From the NCBI GenBank assembly GCA_964408185.1, contig CAYOYK010000020.1:1-44875 (forward strand): a DNA stretch of 44,875 nt, given 5' to 3'. Made by a program: the position numbers and the translations under genes. Under the pieces are notes generated by a model that was not told the DNA's origin, made no database searches, and saw nothing but the letters and a program-made list of their open reading frames with translations. Positions 7,471-16,349 of this stretch are shown piece after piece. Positions within the stretch are counted from its first letter, which is position 1. Every line of letters starts with the position of its first letter. This stretch comes from CAYOYK01 sp964408185. GTDB lineage: Bacteria > Bacillota > Clostridia > Christensenellales > Aristaeellaceae.

Positions 7471-8055
7471 ATGGATTGCGCAAAGGTGGGCGGGCTGATT
7501 CGACGGCTGCGCACGGAGCAGGGCCTAACCCAGCGCGGGCTGGCCGAGCGCGTATTTGTCAGCGAGCAGGCCGTATCCAAATGGGAGCGCGGCATGGGCT
7601 GCCCGGATGTGAGCTTGCTTCCGGAAGTAGCAAAGCAGCTCGGCGTTGACCTGGAGGTGCTCCTCCGGGGAGAGCTGGACGCCAACGAGCTGGTAGGAGG
7701 CAATATGAAGAAGCTCAAGTTCTATGTATGCCCGGACTGCGGCAACCTGATGACCGCAACCGCCGAGGCGACCCTGACGTGCTGCGGCAAGCGGCTCACG
7801 GCGCTGACCGCGCAAAAGGCGGCGGATTCCGACAAGCTGCACGCCGAGATCATCGAAAACGAGTACTACATTTCCAGCGAGCACGAGATGACAAAGGCCC
7901 ACTCCATCGCCTTTGTGGCGCTGCTCACGGGCGACACGCTGTTCCTGCGCAAGCTGTACCCGGAGTGGAACCTGCAAACGCGCATTCCCTGCATCGGGCA
8001 CGGCATGCTGGTATGGTACTGCACGCAGCACGGGCTGTTCTATCAGCTGCTTTAG
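7471..8055 (+). CDS. XRE-family regulator with desulfoferrodoxin-like C-terminal domain
   Basis: 194 residues from the ATG at 7471 (GGAGGCGAGAGGC upstream). Residues 1-65 are a Cro/C1-type helix-turn-helix (IRRLRTEQGLTQRGLAERVFVSEQAVSKWERG). The second part starts with a desulforedoxin-like Cys site, CPDCGNLM then CCGKRL, and continues with HEMTKAHSIAF and GHGMLVWYCTQHGLF, which resemble the iron-site segments of desulfoferrodoxin (superoxide reductase). It could be a redox- or metal-sensing regulator; whether the iron site is complete cannot be judged by eye. Targets are unknown. It stands alone, between a weak and a strong terminator. Confidence 0.8.
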   Translation: MDCAKVGGLIRRLRTEQGLTQRGLAERVFVSEQAVSKWERGMGCPDVSLLPEVAKQLGVDLEVLLRGELDANELVGGNMKKLKFYVCPDCGNLMTATAEATLTCCGKRLTALTAQKAADSDKLHAEIIENEYYISSEHEMTKAHSIAFVALLTGDTLFLRKLYPEWNLQTRIPCIGHGMLVWYCTQHGLFYQLL

Positions 8056-8062
8056 CAGCGAC

Positions 8063-8099
8063 AAGCGCCCTCCGCACTAAGCCGGAGGGCGCTTGCTTG
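8063..8099. terminator. Bidirectional intrinsic terminator
   Basis: A perfect 12-bp stem (8063-8074 with 8083-8094, loop of 8) lies between the converging XRE and acetyltransferase genes. T tracts are short on both sides. Confidence 0.75.
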
Positions 8100-8100
8100 A

Positions 8101-8742
8101 TCAGTCGATTACCTCGCAGCCGCCCAGCCTTTCGGGCTGGTTGCGCATGCTGTCCGCCTCCGTGATGGGACGGATGACCCGGCAGGGCGCGCCGCCCGCA
8201 AGGCTGTTGGCCGGGATATCCTTGGTGACCACGCTGCCGGCCGCGATCACGCAGCCGTCGCCGATGGTCACGCCGCCGCAGATGGTCACGCCCGCGCAGA
8301 CCCACACGTCGCTGCCGATGGTCACGGGCAGGGCGTAACACATGTGCTTCACGGAGCCGTCCGGGGCGCGCATCGCCCGGCGCTCGCCGGCGACAAGCGG
8401 GTGCACCGGCGTAACGATGGTTACGTTGGGGCCAAAGTTGACATAATCGCCGATGGTGACGGCCGCGTCGTCCTGCACCATGAGGTTGAAATTGCCGAAG
8501 AAGCCCTTGCCGATGCGCGTATGCACGCCATAGTGGAACTGCATGGGGCCCTGAATAAAGCTGCCCTCGCCCATCGAGCCGATCAGCTGGCCAAGGATCC
8601 GGGCGCGCTTGTCGGTTTCGTCCTCGAAGGTTTGGTTGTACTCCTCGCTCAAGTTGTGCGCCTTGAGCTTGATGGCCCTCAGCTCCGCGTCGCCGGGTGC
8701 GAACAGGAGGCCGTCGGCAATCCGTTTTTCTTCCTGCGTCAT
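8101..8742 (-). CDS. Maltose/galactoside-type sugar O-acetyltransferase
   Basis: 213 residues from the ATG at 8742, preceded by GAGGCGG. An N-terminal Mac domain (about 5-60) precedes a left-handed parallel beta helix built of hexapeptide repeats (about 75-195: VTIGDYVNFGPNVTI, VTIGSDVWVCAGVTICGG, VTIGDGCVIAAGSVV). The catalytic His is expected in VTPVHPLV. Family members transfer acetyl from acetyl-CoA to the 6-OH of maltose, glucose or galactosides, often to detoxify sugars that cannot be metabolised. It is monocistronic and converges with the XRE gene. The sugar acceptor is not determined by sequence. Confidence 0.93.
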   Translation of the reverse strand: MTQEEKRIADGLLFAPGDAELRAIKLKAHNLSEEYNQTFEDETDKRARILGQLIGSMGEGSFIQGPMQFHYGVHTRIGKGFFGNFNLMVQDDAAVTIGDYVNFGPNVTIVTPVHPLVAGERRAMRAPDGSVKHMCYALPVTIGSDVWVCAGVTICGGVTIGDGCVIAAGSVVTKDIPANSLAGGAPCRVIRPITEADSMRNQPERLGGCEVID

Positions 8743-8837
8743 GGTTTCCGCCTCATTTCCACGTCGGGCTTCGCCGACGTATACATCGTGCATAAATTGT
8801 ACTTCGCCGGCATGCGCTTGTCAACGAAATTTGGCCG

Positions 8838-8883
8838 TTGCATTGACGCGCCCGCCGGTTTATAATGAACGAAAGCGCTTGAA
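8838..8883 (+). promoter_or_regulatory. Promoter with LacI/CcpA-like operator for the hydrolase-transporter operon
   Basis: TTGCAT (8838-8843), 17 bases, TATAAT (8861-8866). Immediately downstream, CGAAAGCGCTTGAA (8870-8883) matches the cre/LacI-family pattern TGWAANCGNTNWCA at 11 of 14 positions, centred on CG at 8876-8877 and overlapping the expected start of transcription near 8873. A bound repressor would block initiation. A second site of the same type precedes the GH3 gene at 14052. Confidence 0.65.
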
Positions 8884-8904
8884 CAATCGGCGCGGGAGGA
8901 ACCT

Positions 8905-9648
8905 ATGAATCATATCATTACACCGGAGAACCTGCGTTTGTTCGCCTATTGCAACGACGCTGTCTGCGCCAAGCCATACCGAGGCATCGCGGTCGAGTTT
9001 TACGGCCTTGGCTGCCAGACCATGCACGACGAGGATACTGAGCTTGGCGTAAAGCTGGGAAAAGAAGGCGTGCTATACGTCATCCCCTACCTGAATCCAT
9101 GGAACTGGATGAACGCGCTGGCCGCGCGCGAAACGGACGAGATATTGGAGGCGGTGCGGGAGCGCTGCGGGCTGGCCGAGGATGTGCCTGTCGTATCCAC
9201 GGGCGGCAGCATGGGCGGGCTGGCGGCGCTGGCCTACATGTGCCGCGCCCGCCGCGCGCCGATCGCCTGCGTGGTCAACTGCCCCGTTTGCGATCTGCCC
9301 TACCATTACACCGAGCGCCCCGATCTGCCCTGCACGCTGTACAGCGCCTACGCGGACTCCTCCGCCGATACGCTGGACGAGGCCATGCGCGCCTCGTCGC
9401 CGCTGCATCTGGCAAGCCGCATGCCCCGCGCGGAGTATGTCGTGTTCCACTGCGAGGAGGATCAGGCCGTCAACAAGCAGAAGCATTCCGATCGGTTTGT
9501 GGAGGCGCTGCGGGCGTACCAGCCTGTGGATTACTATGCCGTGCCGGGCCGCGGCCATTGCGACTTGACCCCGGACATGCGCGCCGAGTACGAGCGGCGG
9601 ATCCTGCAAGCGTTTTCACGGGCGTCATCTCGCCCGATGATCATTTGA
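8905..9648 (+). CDS. Alpha/beta-hydrolase fold protein
   Basis: 247 residues, from the ATG at 8905 with GGGAGGA upstream. The nucleophile elbow is GGSMGG with Ser102; Asp186 (HCEEDQAV) and His218 (VPGRGHCDL) complete a likely Ser-Asp-His triad. Cytoplasmic, with no signal peptide. It resembles the prolyl-oligopeptidase/esterase branch of the fold and may remove acyl groups from imported sugars, since it leads an operon with two sugar-symporter-like proteins. The substrate is inference only. Confidence 0.85.
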   Translation: MNHIITPENLRLFAYCNDAVCAKPYRGIAVEFYGLGCQTMHDEDTELGVKLGKEGVLYVIPYLNPWNWMNALAARETDEILEAVRERCGLAEDVPVVSTGGSMGGLAALAYMCRARRAPIACVVNCPVCDLPYHYTERPDLPCTLYSAYADSSADTLDEAMRASSPLHLASRMPRAEYVVFHCEEDQAVNKQKHSDRFVEALRAYQPVDYYAVPGRGHCDLTPDMRAEYERRILQAFSRASSRPMII

Positions 9649-9660
9649 GGAGGCAATAGG

Positions 9661-11076
9661 ATGGAAAACCGATTTACCGAGAGAGTGAAGCTGTCCAGCA
9701 GCATGTGGCTGGGCGGCGCGGACTGCATGATCACCACGCTGTGCAACATCGTAACCGGCGGCGCGCTGACCTACTACTTTGTCGCTCACTTTGGCATGGA
9801 CGCAAACCTCAGCGCGCTGTGCTGGCTGCTGTTTGGCATATGGAACGCCGTCAACGATCCGCTGTTTGGCTACATCAGCGATAAGACCAAGAGCAAACTC
9901 GGCCGCCGCATCCCCTACATCCGCTACGGCTCTATCTTCATCGCGGCGATCTTTGTGCTGATGTGGGTGCAATTCTTCGGCGAGGGCAACAACGCGCAGA
10001 TGTTCGCGCAGGAGATGATCGCGCTGTTCCTGTTTGACATGCTGTACACGGCCATTGCCACCTCCATTTATGTAATGCCCTTTGAAATGGCCGTTACCAA
10101 TCAGGCCCGCAGCAAAATACTGCTGGTCAAGGTGATCTTCGGGCTGGTGGCGCTGTCCGTGCCGCTGGTGCTGCTGGGCATGCTGGAGGACATCATGAAG
10201 AGCTCTCTCCAGCAGTTCCAGCTGCTCATGACCGTCATCGGCGTCGTGGCCGGCGTGGTGATCTTTTGCAGCTCCTTCTTCTACAAGGAGAAGCCTTACA
10301 TCAAGCAGGAGGAGCAATACCCGTTCCTCAAGTCCCTTGTGACATGCTTTAAGAACCGCAGCTTTTTGGCCTTTGAGAGTATCTCCTTCTCCATCACGTT
10401 CATCCAAACCGCGCTGATGATCGGCCTGACGTACTACTTCAGCGCCTATGGCATCAACATGCTGTACTGCTATGCCGCGATGTTCGTCGGCATTCTGTTC
10501 GGCCTGTGGCTATGGATGAAGCCCGGCTCCCGCTGGGGCGTAAAGCGCAGCATGGTGCTGCTCTGCCTCATCTTTGGCGGCGCGCTGCTTGTGATGCTGG
10601 TGCTGGGCCGGCACACCGCGGCCGGAGTGATCGGCTTCCTTGGCTCCGGCATTGGCTTTGCGGGCGGCATGTACCTCATCCCGCTGATGAACGGCGATGT
10701 GATTGACTATGACGAGCATGTATCCGGCTTGCGCCGCGAGGGCATGTACGCGGGCGTGAACAGCTTTATCTGCAAGCCCGCCATCAGCCTCGCCAACGCG
10801 CTCTTCCCGGTGATGCTGCTGTGGTTCGGCTACAACAAGAATGTGGACAACGCCCTCCAGACCGATCTGGCCAAGCTGGGCATCCGCGTATCTTGGCTGG
10901 CCATTCCCGTGGTGCTGCTGCTGCTCTGCGCCCTGTGCATCTGGAAGTTCTACCCGCTGGCCGGGGAAAAATGGGACGGCATCAAAACCGAGCTGGCCAA
11001 GAACCACGCGGACAAGCAGGCCGCCTACGAGCAGGAGCTGCTTTGCTCCGAGGCGGAAAACGCCGAGCAGCAGTAA
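9661..11076 (+). CDS. GPH-family sugar:cation symporter
   Basis: 471 residues with about twelve membrane helices. The N-terminal half carries the glycoside-pentoside-hexuronide signature: NDPLFGYISDKTKSKLGRRIPYI, between helices 2 and 3. Family members such as MelB and UidB bring in glycosides with Na+ or H+. It starts 12 bases after the hydrolase and ends 12 bases before the second carrier, so the three genes form one operon behind the operator at 8870. A charged C-terminal tail of about 35 residues follows the last helix. Substrate unknown, probably a glycoside. Confidence 0.9.
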   Translation: MENRFTERVKLSSSMWLGGADCMITTLCNIVTGGALTYYFVAHFGMDANLSALCWLLFGIWNAVNDPLFGYISDKTKSKLGRRIPYIRYGSIFIAAIFVLMWVQFFGEGNNAQMFAQEMIALFLFDMLYTAIATSIYVMPFEMAVTNQARSKILLVKVIFGLVALSVPLVLLGMLEDIMKSSLQQFQLLMTVIGVVAGVVIFCSSFFYKEKPYIKQEEQYPFLKSLVTCFKNRSFLAFESISFSITFIQTALMIGLTYYFSAYGINMLYCYAAMFVGILFGLWLWMKPGSRWGVKRSMVLLCLIFGGALLVMLVLGRHTAAGVIGFLGSGIGFAGGMYLIPLMNGDVIDYDEHVSGLRREGMYAGVNSFICKPAISLANALFPVMLLWFGYNKNVDNALQTDLAKLGIRVSWLAIPVVLLLLCALCIWKFYPLAGEKWDGIKTELAKNHADKQAAYEQELLCSEAENAEQQ

Positions 11077-11088
11077 GGAGGACATTCC

Positions 11089-12414
11089 GTGGACAATCAG
11101 CAACAAAAGACAGGCTTCAAAATCTGGCTGCTGATCTGGGGCCTTGGGCTGGCCGGACAGATCTGCTGGGCCATCGAGAATCAATGGTTCAATACCTTTG
11201 TATATGCCAAAATCGGCAAAGACCCCAACATCATCACATGGATGCTGAGCATCAGCGCGCTGGCGACGACGTTTGCGACGTTCTTCTTTGGCACGTGGGC
11301 CGACCGCACCGGCAAGCGGCGGCTGTTCATCGCGTGGGGATACATCCTCTGGGGCGTGTTTACCATTTGCTTTGGCCTGACCGATTTGATCAGCCGCGAA
11401 AACTACCTGATCATTGCCGCCTCGGTGGTGCTGGCTGATATGATTATGAGCTTTTTTGGCTCGATGGGCAACGACGCGGGCTTTAACACGTGGATCAATG
11501 ACGTGATGACAGACCGAAACCGCGGGCAAATCGGCGGCGCGATGGCAACGCAGCCCGTGCTGGGCGTGATGCTGGCAACCGTGATCGGCGGCATGCTGAT
11601 CGGCGAGAACGACAACTACATGCTGCTGTTCGCGGTGATGGGCGGCCTTGTGATCGTGTTCGGCCTCATCTCCCTGCTTGCGCTTGGCAAGAAGGACGAT
11701 GTGACGCCCTCCATCCGCGGGACGTTTTGGCAGCAATTCCTAAGCGTGTTCAACTTCAAGCAGCTCTTTAGGCAAAAGGAGCTGCTGCTGGTCAACGTTG
11801 GGCTGGCGGTGGCGTTTTCCGGGTTCAACGTGTTCTTTGCCTACGTGGGCAACTACGTCATCTACTACCTTGGCTACAGCGCGAGCGACTTGGGGCTCAT
11901 TGAGGCCATTCCGCTTGGACTGTCCATGCTGACCGCCATTCCCCTGACCCCGTTCATCAACAAGGGCAAGCACCCGTATGTCGCCTTGCTGGGCGTGCTG
12001 GTGTGCGCTGCCGGACTGACGCTGATGTGGCCGATTGGCAAGCCGGCGGCAGCGCCGACCGGCCTGTTTCACTGGCAGCTCTGGCTGGGGATCTTTCTGG
12101 CGGGCATGGGCTACGTGGCCATGCTGCAAAGCACCAAGGTATGGACCAAGCAGCTCTATCCCCGCGACAGCAAGGGGCAGTACGAGGGAATATGGATCAT
12201 CTTCTTCGTGCTGATTCCCATGGTGGTTGGCTCCATCCTCGGCGGCGAGGTCGTAAAGAGCAGCGGCGAAGCCATTCTCAACGCGACGAGCGGTCAGATG
12301 GAGTATATCCCCAACGGCACCATCTTCCTCGCGGGCGCGGTATGCCTGCTGCTGTCGCTCCTCCCGTTTGGGCTGGCGGCAAAGCAGCATCAAAAGGCGC
12401 TGGCGCTCAAGTAA
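11089..12414 (+). CDS. Major facilitator superfamily sugar transporter
   Basis: 441 residues from a GTG at 11089 (AAGGAGG 8-14 bases upstream); about twelve helices. The loop after helix 2 has FGTWADRTGKRRLFIAWGYI, an MFS/GPH-like motif, and the protein shares its general plan with the preceding symporter while differing in sequence. Two related carriers in tandem could form different specificities or a heteromeric unit; the sequence does not decide. Last gene of the hydrolase operon, followed by a strong terminator. Confidence 0.87.
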   Translation: MDNQQQKTGFKIWLLIWGLGLAGQICWAIENQWFNTFVYAKIGKDPNIITWMLSISALATTFATFFFGTWADRTGKRRLFIAWGYILWGVFTICFGLTDLISRENYLIIAASVVLADMIMSFFGSMGNDAGFNTWINDVMTDRNRGQIGGAMATQPVLGVMLATVIGGMLIGENDNYMLLFAVMGGLVIVFGLISLLALGKKDDVTPSIRGTFWQQFLSVFNFKQLFRQKELLLVNVGLAVAFSGFNVFFAYVGNYVIYYLGYSASDLGLIEAIPLGLSMLTAIPLTPFINKGKHPYVALLGVLVCAAGLTLMWPIGKPAAAPTGLFHWQLWLGIFLAGMGYVAMLQSTKVWTKQLYPRDSKGQYEGIWIIFFVLIPMVVGSILGGEVVKSSGEAILNATSGQMEYIPNGTIFLAGAVCLLLSLLPFGLAAKQHQKALALK

Positions 12415-12433
12415 ACATTTCCCTTTGCCAAAC

Positions 12434-12473
12434 AGCAAGGCCCCGGATGCATACATTCGGGGCCAAATTGCTT
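12434..12473. terminator. Intrinsic terminator between converging genes
   Basis: GGCCCCGGATG (12439-12449) pairs with CATTCGGGGCC (12454-12464) around a CATA loop, with one G-T pair. Flanking AGCAA and AAATTGCT add weaker pairing and A/T tracts on both sides. Confidence 0.8.
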
Positions 12474-12481
12474 GCAGCATG

Positions 12482-13876
12482 CTATTGGATGGAATGCGCC
12501 GTATCCTCCACGCCCTTATACAGCGCGGAGCGGCGGTAGAATAGGGTGATGAGCACGCTGCACAGCACCCATCCCACCGGATAGGAGATCGCCACGAAGA
12601 ACAGCGGGTTGCCCGCAATCTGGGTCACATTCGTGCTGGCAAGCGACGGCAGCCATTGCGCGCCGCACAGCAGCTTGACCATCAGCAGGTACAGCTGCCG
12701 GAACACCACAAACGAAAGCAGCATAATGAGCGTTGGCATCTTGGCGTTGCCTACGCCGCGCAGCGCGCCGCCGTAGATGTTGTTGAAGCACAGCAAAAAG
12801 TAGAACGGCGAGGTCACGTACACAAAGTATACTCCAAATCGAATGACGTCCCCCTCGTTGGTAAACAGCGTAATCAGCGGCCCGGCCAGCAGAATGGTCA
12901 GCACGCTGCAAAGAACCGTAACCAGCACGGAGATCGTCATCGCCTGATTTGCGCCCTTGCGCGCCCGCAGATACTGCTTGGCCCCGTAGTTTTGCCCCAC
13001 AAACGTGGTGCTGGCCAGCGAGATCGCCTGCAGCGGGAGCGTGATAAAAGCGTCCAGCTTGTTATAGCTGCTCCAGCCCGCCATGCAAGCCGAGCCGAAA
13101 AAGTTGATATACGATTGGACAAACACATTCGAGAACGCCGTGATTCCCTGCTGCAGCCCGGAAGGCAGGCCGATGGCCAAAATGCCGCGCAGCGCCTCCC
13201 TGTTAATGCAAAGCTCCCTCCAGCGTATGCCGTAGCCCGATTGATCGCGCGTAAGCACAAGCAGCACCAGCAGCGCGGAGATCATCTGCGAGGCCACGGT
13301 CGCATAGGCAACGCCGCGCACGCCCATGCGAAACTGAACGACGAACAGCAGGTCGAGCACTGTGTTCATCACAGCCGAGAAGCACAGGAAGTAGAGCGGC
13401 CGCCGGGAATCGCCCACCGCGCGCAGGATGCCGGAGCCCATGTTGTAGATCATCAGCCCCGATATGCCCGCAAAGTAGATGGTCAGGTAGTCGCGCGCCT
13501 CGCCGTACACATCGGGCGGCGTATCCATGAGGCGCAGCATGGGCTCCACGATCAGCAGGCCAACCATCGTAAACAGCACGGCGGAGATCAGCGTAATGGA
13601 AATGGTGGTTTGTACCGCGTCGTGGAGCTTTTGCTGCTCATGCGCGCCGAAGCGCTGCGAGATGATGACGCTCGCGCCGGTCGCCAGTCCCGCGCACAAG
13701 CCCACCAGCATAAAGCAGATGCTGGACGTGCTGCCCACGGCCGCAAGCGCCTCCTTGCCCACAAAGCGCCCCACCACGATGGTATCCACGGTGTTGTAGA
13801 GCTGCTGGAACAGCAGACCGACCATCATGGGCAGCGCAAAGCGCACGAGCTGCCGCCAAATAACGCCCTCGGTCAT
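12482..13876 (-). CDS. MATE-family efflux transporter
   Basis: 464 residues from the ATG at 13876; a TTG at 13924 would add 16 charged residues but sits directly on its purine tract. About twelve helices in two homologous halves; N-terminal LVRFALPMMVGLLFQQLYNTVDTIVVGRFVG is diagnostic for the polysaccharide-flippase/MATE superfamily, DinF/NorM-like branch. Such pumps export cationic drugs or metabolites in exchange for Na+ or H+. It lies between the carbohydrate operon and the divergent GH3 gene with no co-transcribed partner. A second, different MATE gene lies at 36304-37632. Confidence 0.93.
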   Translation of the reverse strand: MTEGVIWRQLVRFALPMMVGLLFQQLYNTVDTIVVGRFVGKEALAAVGSTSSICFMLVGLCAGLATGASVIISQRFGAHEQQKLHDAVQTTISITLISAVLFTMVGLLIVEPMLRLMDTPPDVYGEARDYLTIYFAGISGLMIYNMGSGILRAVGDSRRPLYFLCFSAVMNTVLDLLFVVQFRMGVRGVAYATVASQMISALLVLLVLTRDQSGYGIRWRELCINREALRGILAIGLPSGLQQGITAFSNVFVQSYINFFGSACMAGWSSYNKLDAFITLPLQAISLASTTFVGQNYGAKQYLRARKGANQAMTISVLVTVLCSVLTILLAGPLITLFTNEGDVIRFGVYFVYVTSPFYFLLCFNNIYGGALRGVGNAKMPTLIMLLSFVVFRQLYLLMVKLLCGAQWLPSLASTNVTQIAGNPLFFVAISYPVGWVLCSVLITLFYRRSALYKGVEDTAHSIQ

Positions 13877-13986
13877 GTCGGTGGCGCGTTCCTTCCTACG
13901 CGTGCCCGTACGCTCGCCTCCCAACCTCTTTAGACATAGGGGTTATTCTATCACAACGTGCGAGGCAGGTCAAACCATTGTTTGCA

Positions 13987-14038
13987 TTGTAAAGCAGGCA
14001 GGTTTGTGCTATGCTGGCCGTAAAAGAGAACGTTTTCG
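13987..14038 (+). promoter_or_regulatory. Promoter with LacI/CcpA-like operator for the second GH3 gene
   Basis: TTGTAA (13987-13992), 17 bases, TATGCT (14010-14015) with TGC in front. AGAGAACGTTTTCG (14025-14038) lies just past the expected start near 14022 and matches TGWAANCGNTNWCA at 11 of 14 positions, with the central CG at 14031-14032. The arrangement copies that at 8838-8883. Confidence 0.6.
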
Positions 14039-14051
14039 GCAGGAGGTACCT

Positions 14052-16292
14052 ATGAGCTCATACCGCTTGGAGCAAAAGGAAGGTTATACTTTGTATCACA
14101 ACGACGGCGGGCCGACGCTGGGCGCGGCCGTCACCCCGATTGTCTGTAAGGAAGGCCTCGCGTTTAAGGACCCGGAGCGCGTCGGGCGGCTGCTCCCCTA
14201 CGCCGATTGGCGGCTCCCCGCCGAGGAACGCGCGCTTGATCTGGCCGCGCGCCTGACCGTAGAGGAGATCGCCGGGCTGATGATGTATTCGCCGCACCAG
14301 ATGGTGCCCTCCATGCCCGACGAGCCGTTCGCCTCGACCTACGGCGGCAAGCCGTTCCCGGAGAGCGGAGAGCCGCCTTGGGCGATGAGCGACAGCCAGC
14401 GCAGCTTCCTAAAGGATAACCATGTGCGGCATGTGCTGGCGGTAAAGCTGCAAACCGCCGAGGTTGCCGTGCGCTGGAACAACGAGCTGCAGCGCTGCGT
14501 CGAGGCTATGCCACACGCGATCCCCGTATCCATTTCCAGCGATCCGCGTCACGGGGCGGGCAGCGCCTCCGCCGAGTACAAGAGCTATGCCGGACAAGTC
14601 TCCAAATGGCCGGAGGGCCTCGGCCTTGCCGCGACGTTCTCGCCCGCGCTGTGCGAGGCGTTCGGCAAGGCTGTGGCCAAGGAGTACCGCGCGCTGGGCA
14701 TCACGACCGCGCTCTCCCCGCAGATCGACGTTGGCACGGAGCCGCGCTGGATGCGCGTGGAGGACACATTTGGCGCGTCGCCGGAGCTGGTGCGCGATAT
14801 GGGCCGCGCCTATTGCGACGGCTTGCAGACCACCGAGGGCTCCGCCGACGGCTGGGGCGCGGGCAGCGTATGCGCCATGGCGAAGCATTGGCCGGGCGGC
14901 GGCCCCTGCGAGGCCGGGCGCGACGCGCACTACGGCTTTGGCAAATTTGCGGTCTATCCGGGCGGAAGCCTCGCTCGTCACATGCTTCCCTTCCTGGACG
15001 GGGCGTTCCGCCTGAACGGCCCCACCCAGACCGTCGCCTCGGTCATGCCCTACTATTCCGTCTCTTGGGGGATCGACCCCAGCGGGGCGAACGTGGGCAA
15101 CTCGTACAGCCGCTATGTTATCCACGATCTGCTGCGCGAGAAATACGGCTTTGGCGGCGTGCTGTGCACAGATTGGGGCATCACCGCCGATCCCAACCCG
15201 GAGATGGACAGCTTTGGCAGCCGCTGCTTCGGCGTGGAGTCGCTCACGGAGGCGGAGCGCCACCTGCGCATCCTTGAGAACGGCGTGGATCAGTTTGGCG
15301 GCAACTCAGACGTCAGGCCCATACTGGCCGCGTATCGGCTGGGCTGCGAGGCCCACGGCGAGGCCGCCATGCGCGCGCGGTTTGAGCGTTCCGCCGTGCG
15401 GCTGCTCACCAACCTGTTCCGCTGTGGCCTGTTTGAAAACCCCTACCTCGACCCGGAGGAAAGCGCGCGCGTGGTGGGCGGCGAGGCCCTGCGCAGGGCA
15501 GGCTTCGACGCGCAGCTCAAGTCCGTCGTACTGCTCAAAAACGACGGCATGCTGCCCATCGCGCCCAAAAAGAAGGTTTACGTGCCCGACCGCACCATTT
15601 GTGCGCGAAAGAGCTTCATTCGCAGCATGGAGCCGGAGCGCACGCTGCCGGGCGCGCCTGAGGCGCTGGTGGCGGATTTCTTCACGCCCGTGCGTACGCC
15701 TGAGGAAGCCGATTTTGCGCTGATCTTCATCGAGAGCCCACTGTCTGACGGATACAGCCGCGCCGACCGGGAGGCGGGCGGCAACGGATACCTGCCCGTA
15801 TCGCTGCAATATCGGCCCTACGCGGCCGATACGGCGCGCAGCCCCAGCATCGCGGGCGGAGACTTCCGCGAGGCGAGCGACGACCGCAGCTATCGCGGAA
15901 AAGAAGGCGCCGCCGCCAACGAGGGCGACCTCGACCTTGTGATGGACGCAAGGAAGCGCATGCCCGGCAAGCCCGTGATCGTATGCGTGCGGATGCACAA
16001 CCCCTGCGTGCTGAGCGAGCTGGAGCCTTACGCGGACGCGATTTTGACCGATTTTGGCGTGTCCCGCGAGGCTGTGCTGACGCTTGTGTCCGGCGGGGCG
16101 GAGCCGTCCGCGCTGCTGCCGGTGCAGCTTCCGGCCAGCATGGAGGCCGTGGAGGCGCATTGCGAGGACCGTCCGCTCGACATCGAGCCTTACCGGGACG
16201 CGTGCGGCAACCGGTACGATTTCGGCTTCGGCCTGAATTGGCGCGGGCCGATCCGCGACGGCCGCGCGGATCCATACAAAAAGAAAGCCTGA
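14052..16292 (+). CDS. Glycoside hydrolase family 3 protein
   Basis: 746 residues from the ATG at 14052, chosen for its AGGAGG at 14041-14046. Residues 50-460 are the GH3 barrel: SSDPRHGAGS, the KHWPGGGP motif and the nucleophile Asp374 in VLCTDWGIT. Residues 480-720 are the GH3_C sandwich (LKSVVLLKNDGMLPI; the later HNPCVLSELEPYADAILTDFGVS). It lacks the fibronectin-like third domain of the GH3 enzyme at 1248 and is only distantly related to it. No signal peptide. KHWPGGGP is typical of exo-beta-glucanase/cellodextrinase-type GH3 enzymes, so a beta-glucan or cellodextrin substrate is likely but unproven. Transcribed alone from a promoter with a sugar-repressor-like operator, which points to substrate induction. 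Confidence 0.9.
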   Translation: MSSYRLEQKEGYTLYHNDGGPTLGAAVTPIVCKEGLAFKDPERVGRLLPYADWRLPAEERALDLAARLTVEEIAGLMMYSPHQMVPSMPDEPFASTYGGKPFPESGEPPWAMSDSQRSFLKDNHVRHVLAVKLQTAEVAVRWNNELQRCVEAMPHAIPVSISSDPRHGAGSASAEYKSYAGQVSKWPEGLGLAATFSPALCEAFGKAVAKEYRALGITTALSPQIDVGTEPRWMRVEDTFGASPELVRDMGRAYCDGLQTTEGSADGWGAGSVCAMAKHWPGGGPCEAGRDAHYGFGKFAVYPGGSLARHMLPFLDGAFRLNGPTQTVASVMPYYSVSWGIDPSGANVGNSYSRYVIHDLLREKYGFGGVLCTDWGITADPNPEMDSFGSRCFGVESLTEAERHLRILENGVDQFGGNSDVRPILAAYRLGCEAHGEAAMRARFERSAVRLLTNLFRCGLFENPYLDPEESARVVGGEALRRAGFDAQLKSVVLLKNDGMLPIAPKKKVYVPDRTICARKSFIRSMEPERTLPGAPEALVADFFTPVRTPEEADFALIFIESPLSDGYSRADREAGGNGYLPVSLQYRPYAADTARSPSIAGGDFREASDDRSYRGKEGAAANEGDLDLVMDARKRMPGKPVIVCVRMHNPCVLSELEPYADAILTDFGVSREAVLTLVSGGAEPSALLPVQLPASMEAVEAHCEDRPLDIEPYRDACGNRYDFGFGLNWRGPIRDGRADPYKKKA

Positions 16293-16295
16293 CAG

Positions 16296-16340
16296 CGCAA
16301 ACGCCCGGAGCCGCGATTCTCTCGCGCTCCGGGCGTCTGC
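16296..16340. terminator. Bidirectional intrinsic terminator
   Basis: ACGCCCGGAGC (16301-16311) pairs perfectly with GCTCCGGGCGT (16326-16336). Inside, CGCGA and TCGCG can extend the helix. It separates the GH3 gene from the converging HSP70 operon. Confidence 0.8.
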
Positions 16341-16349
16341 TTGGCCCAA

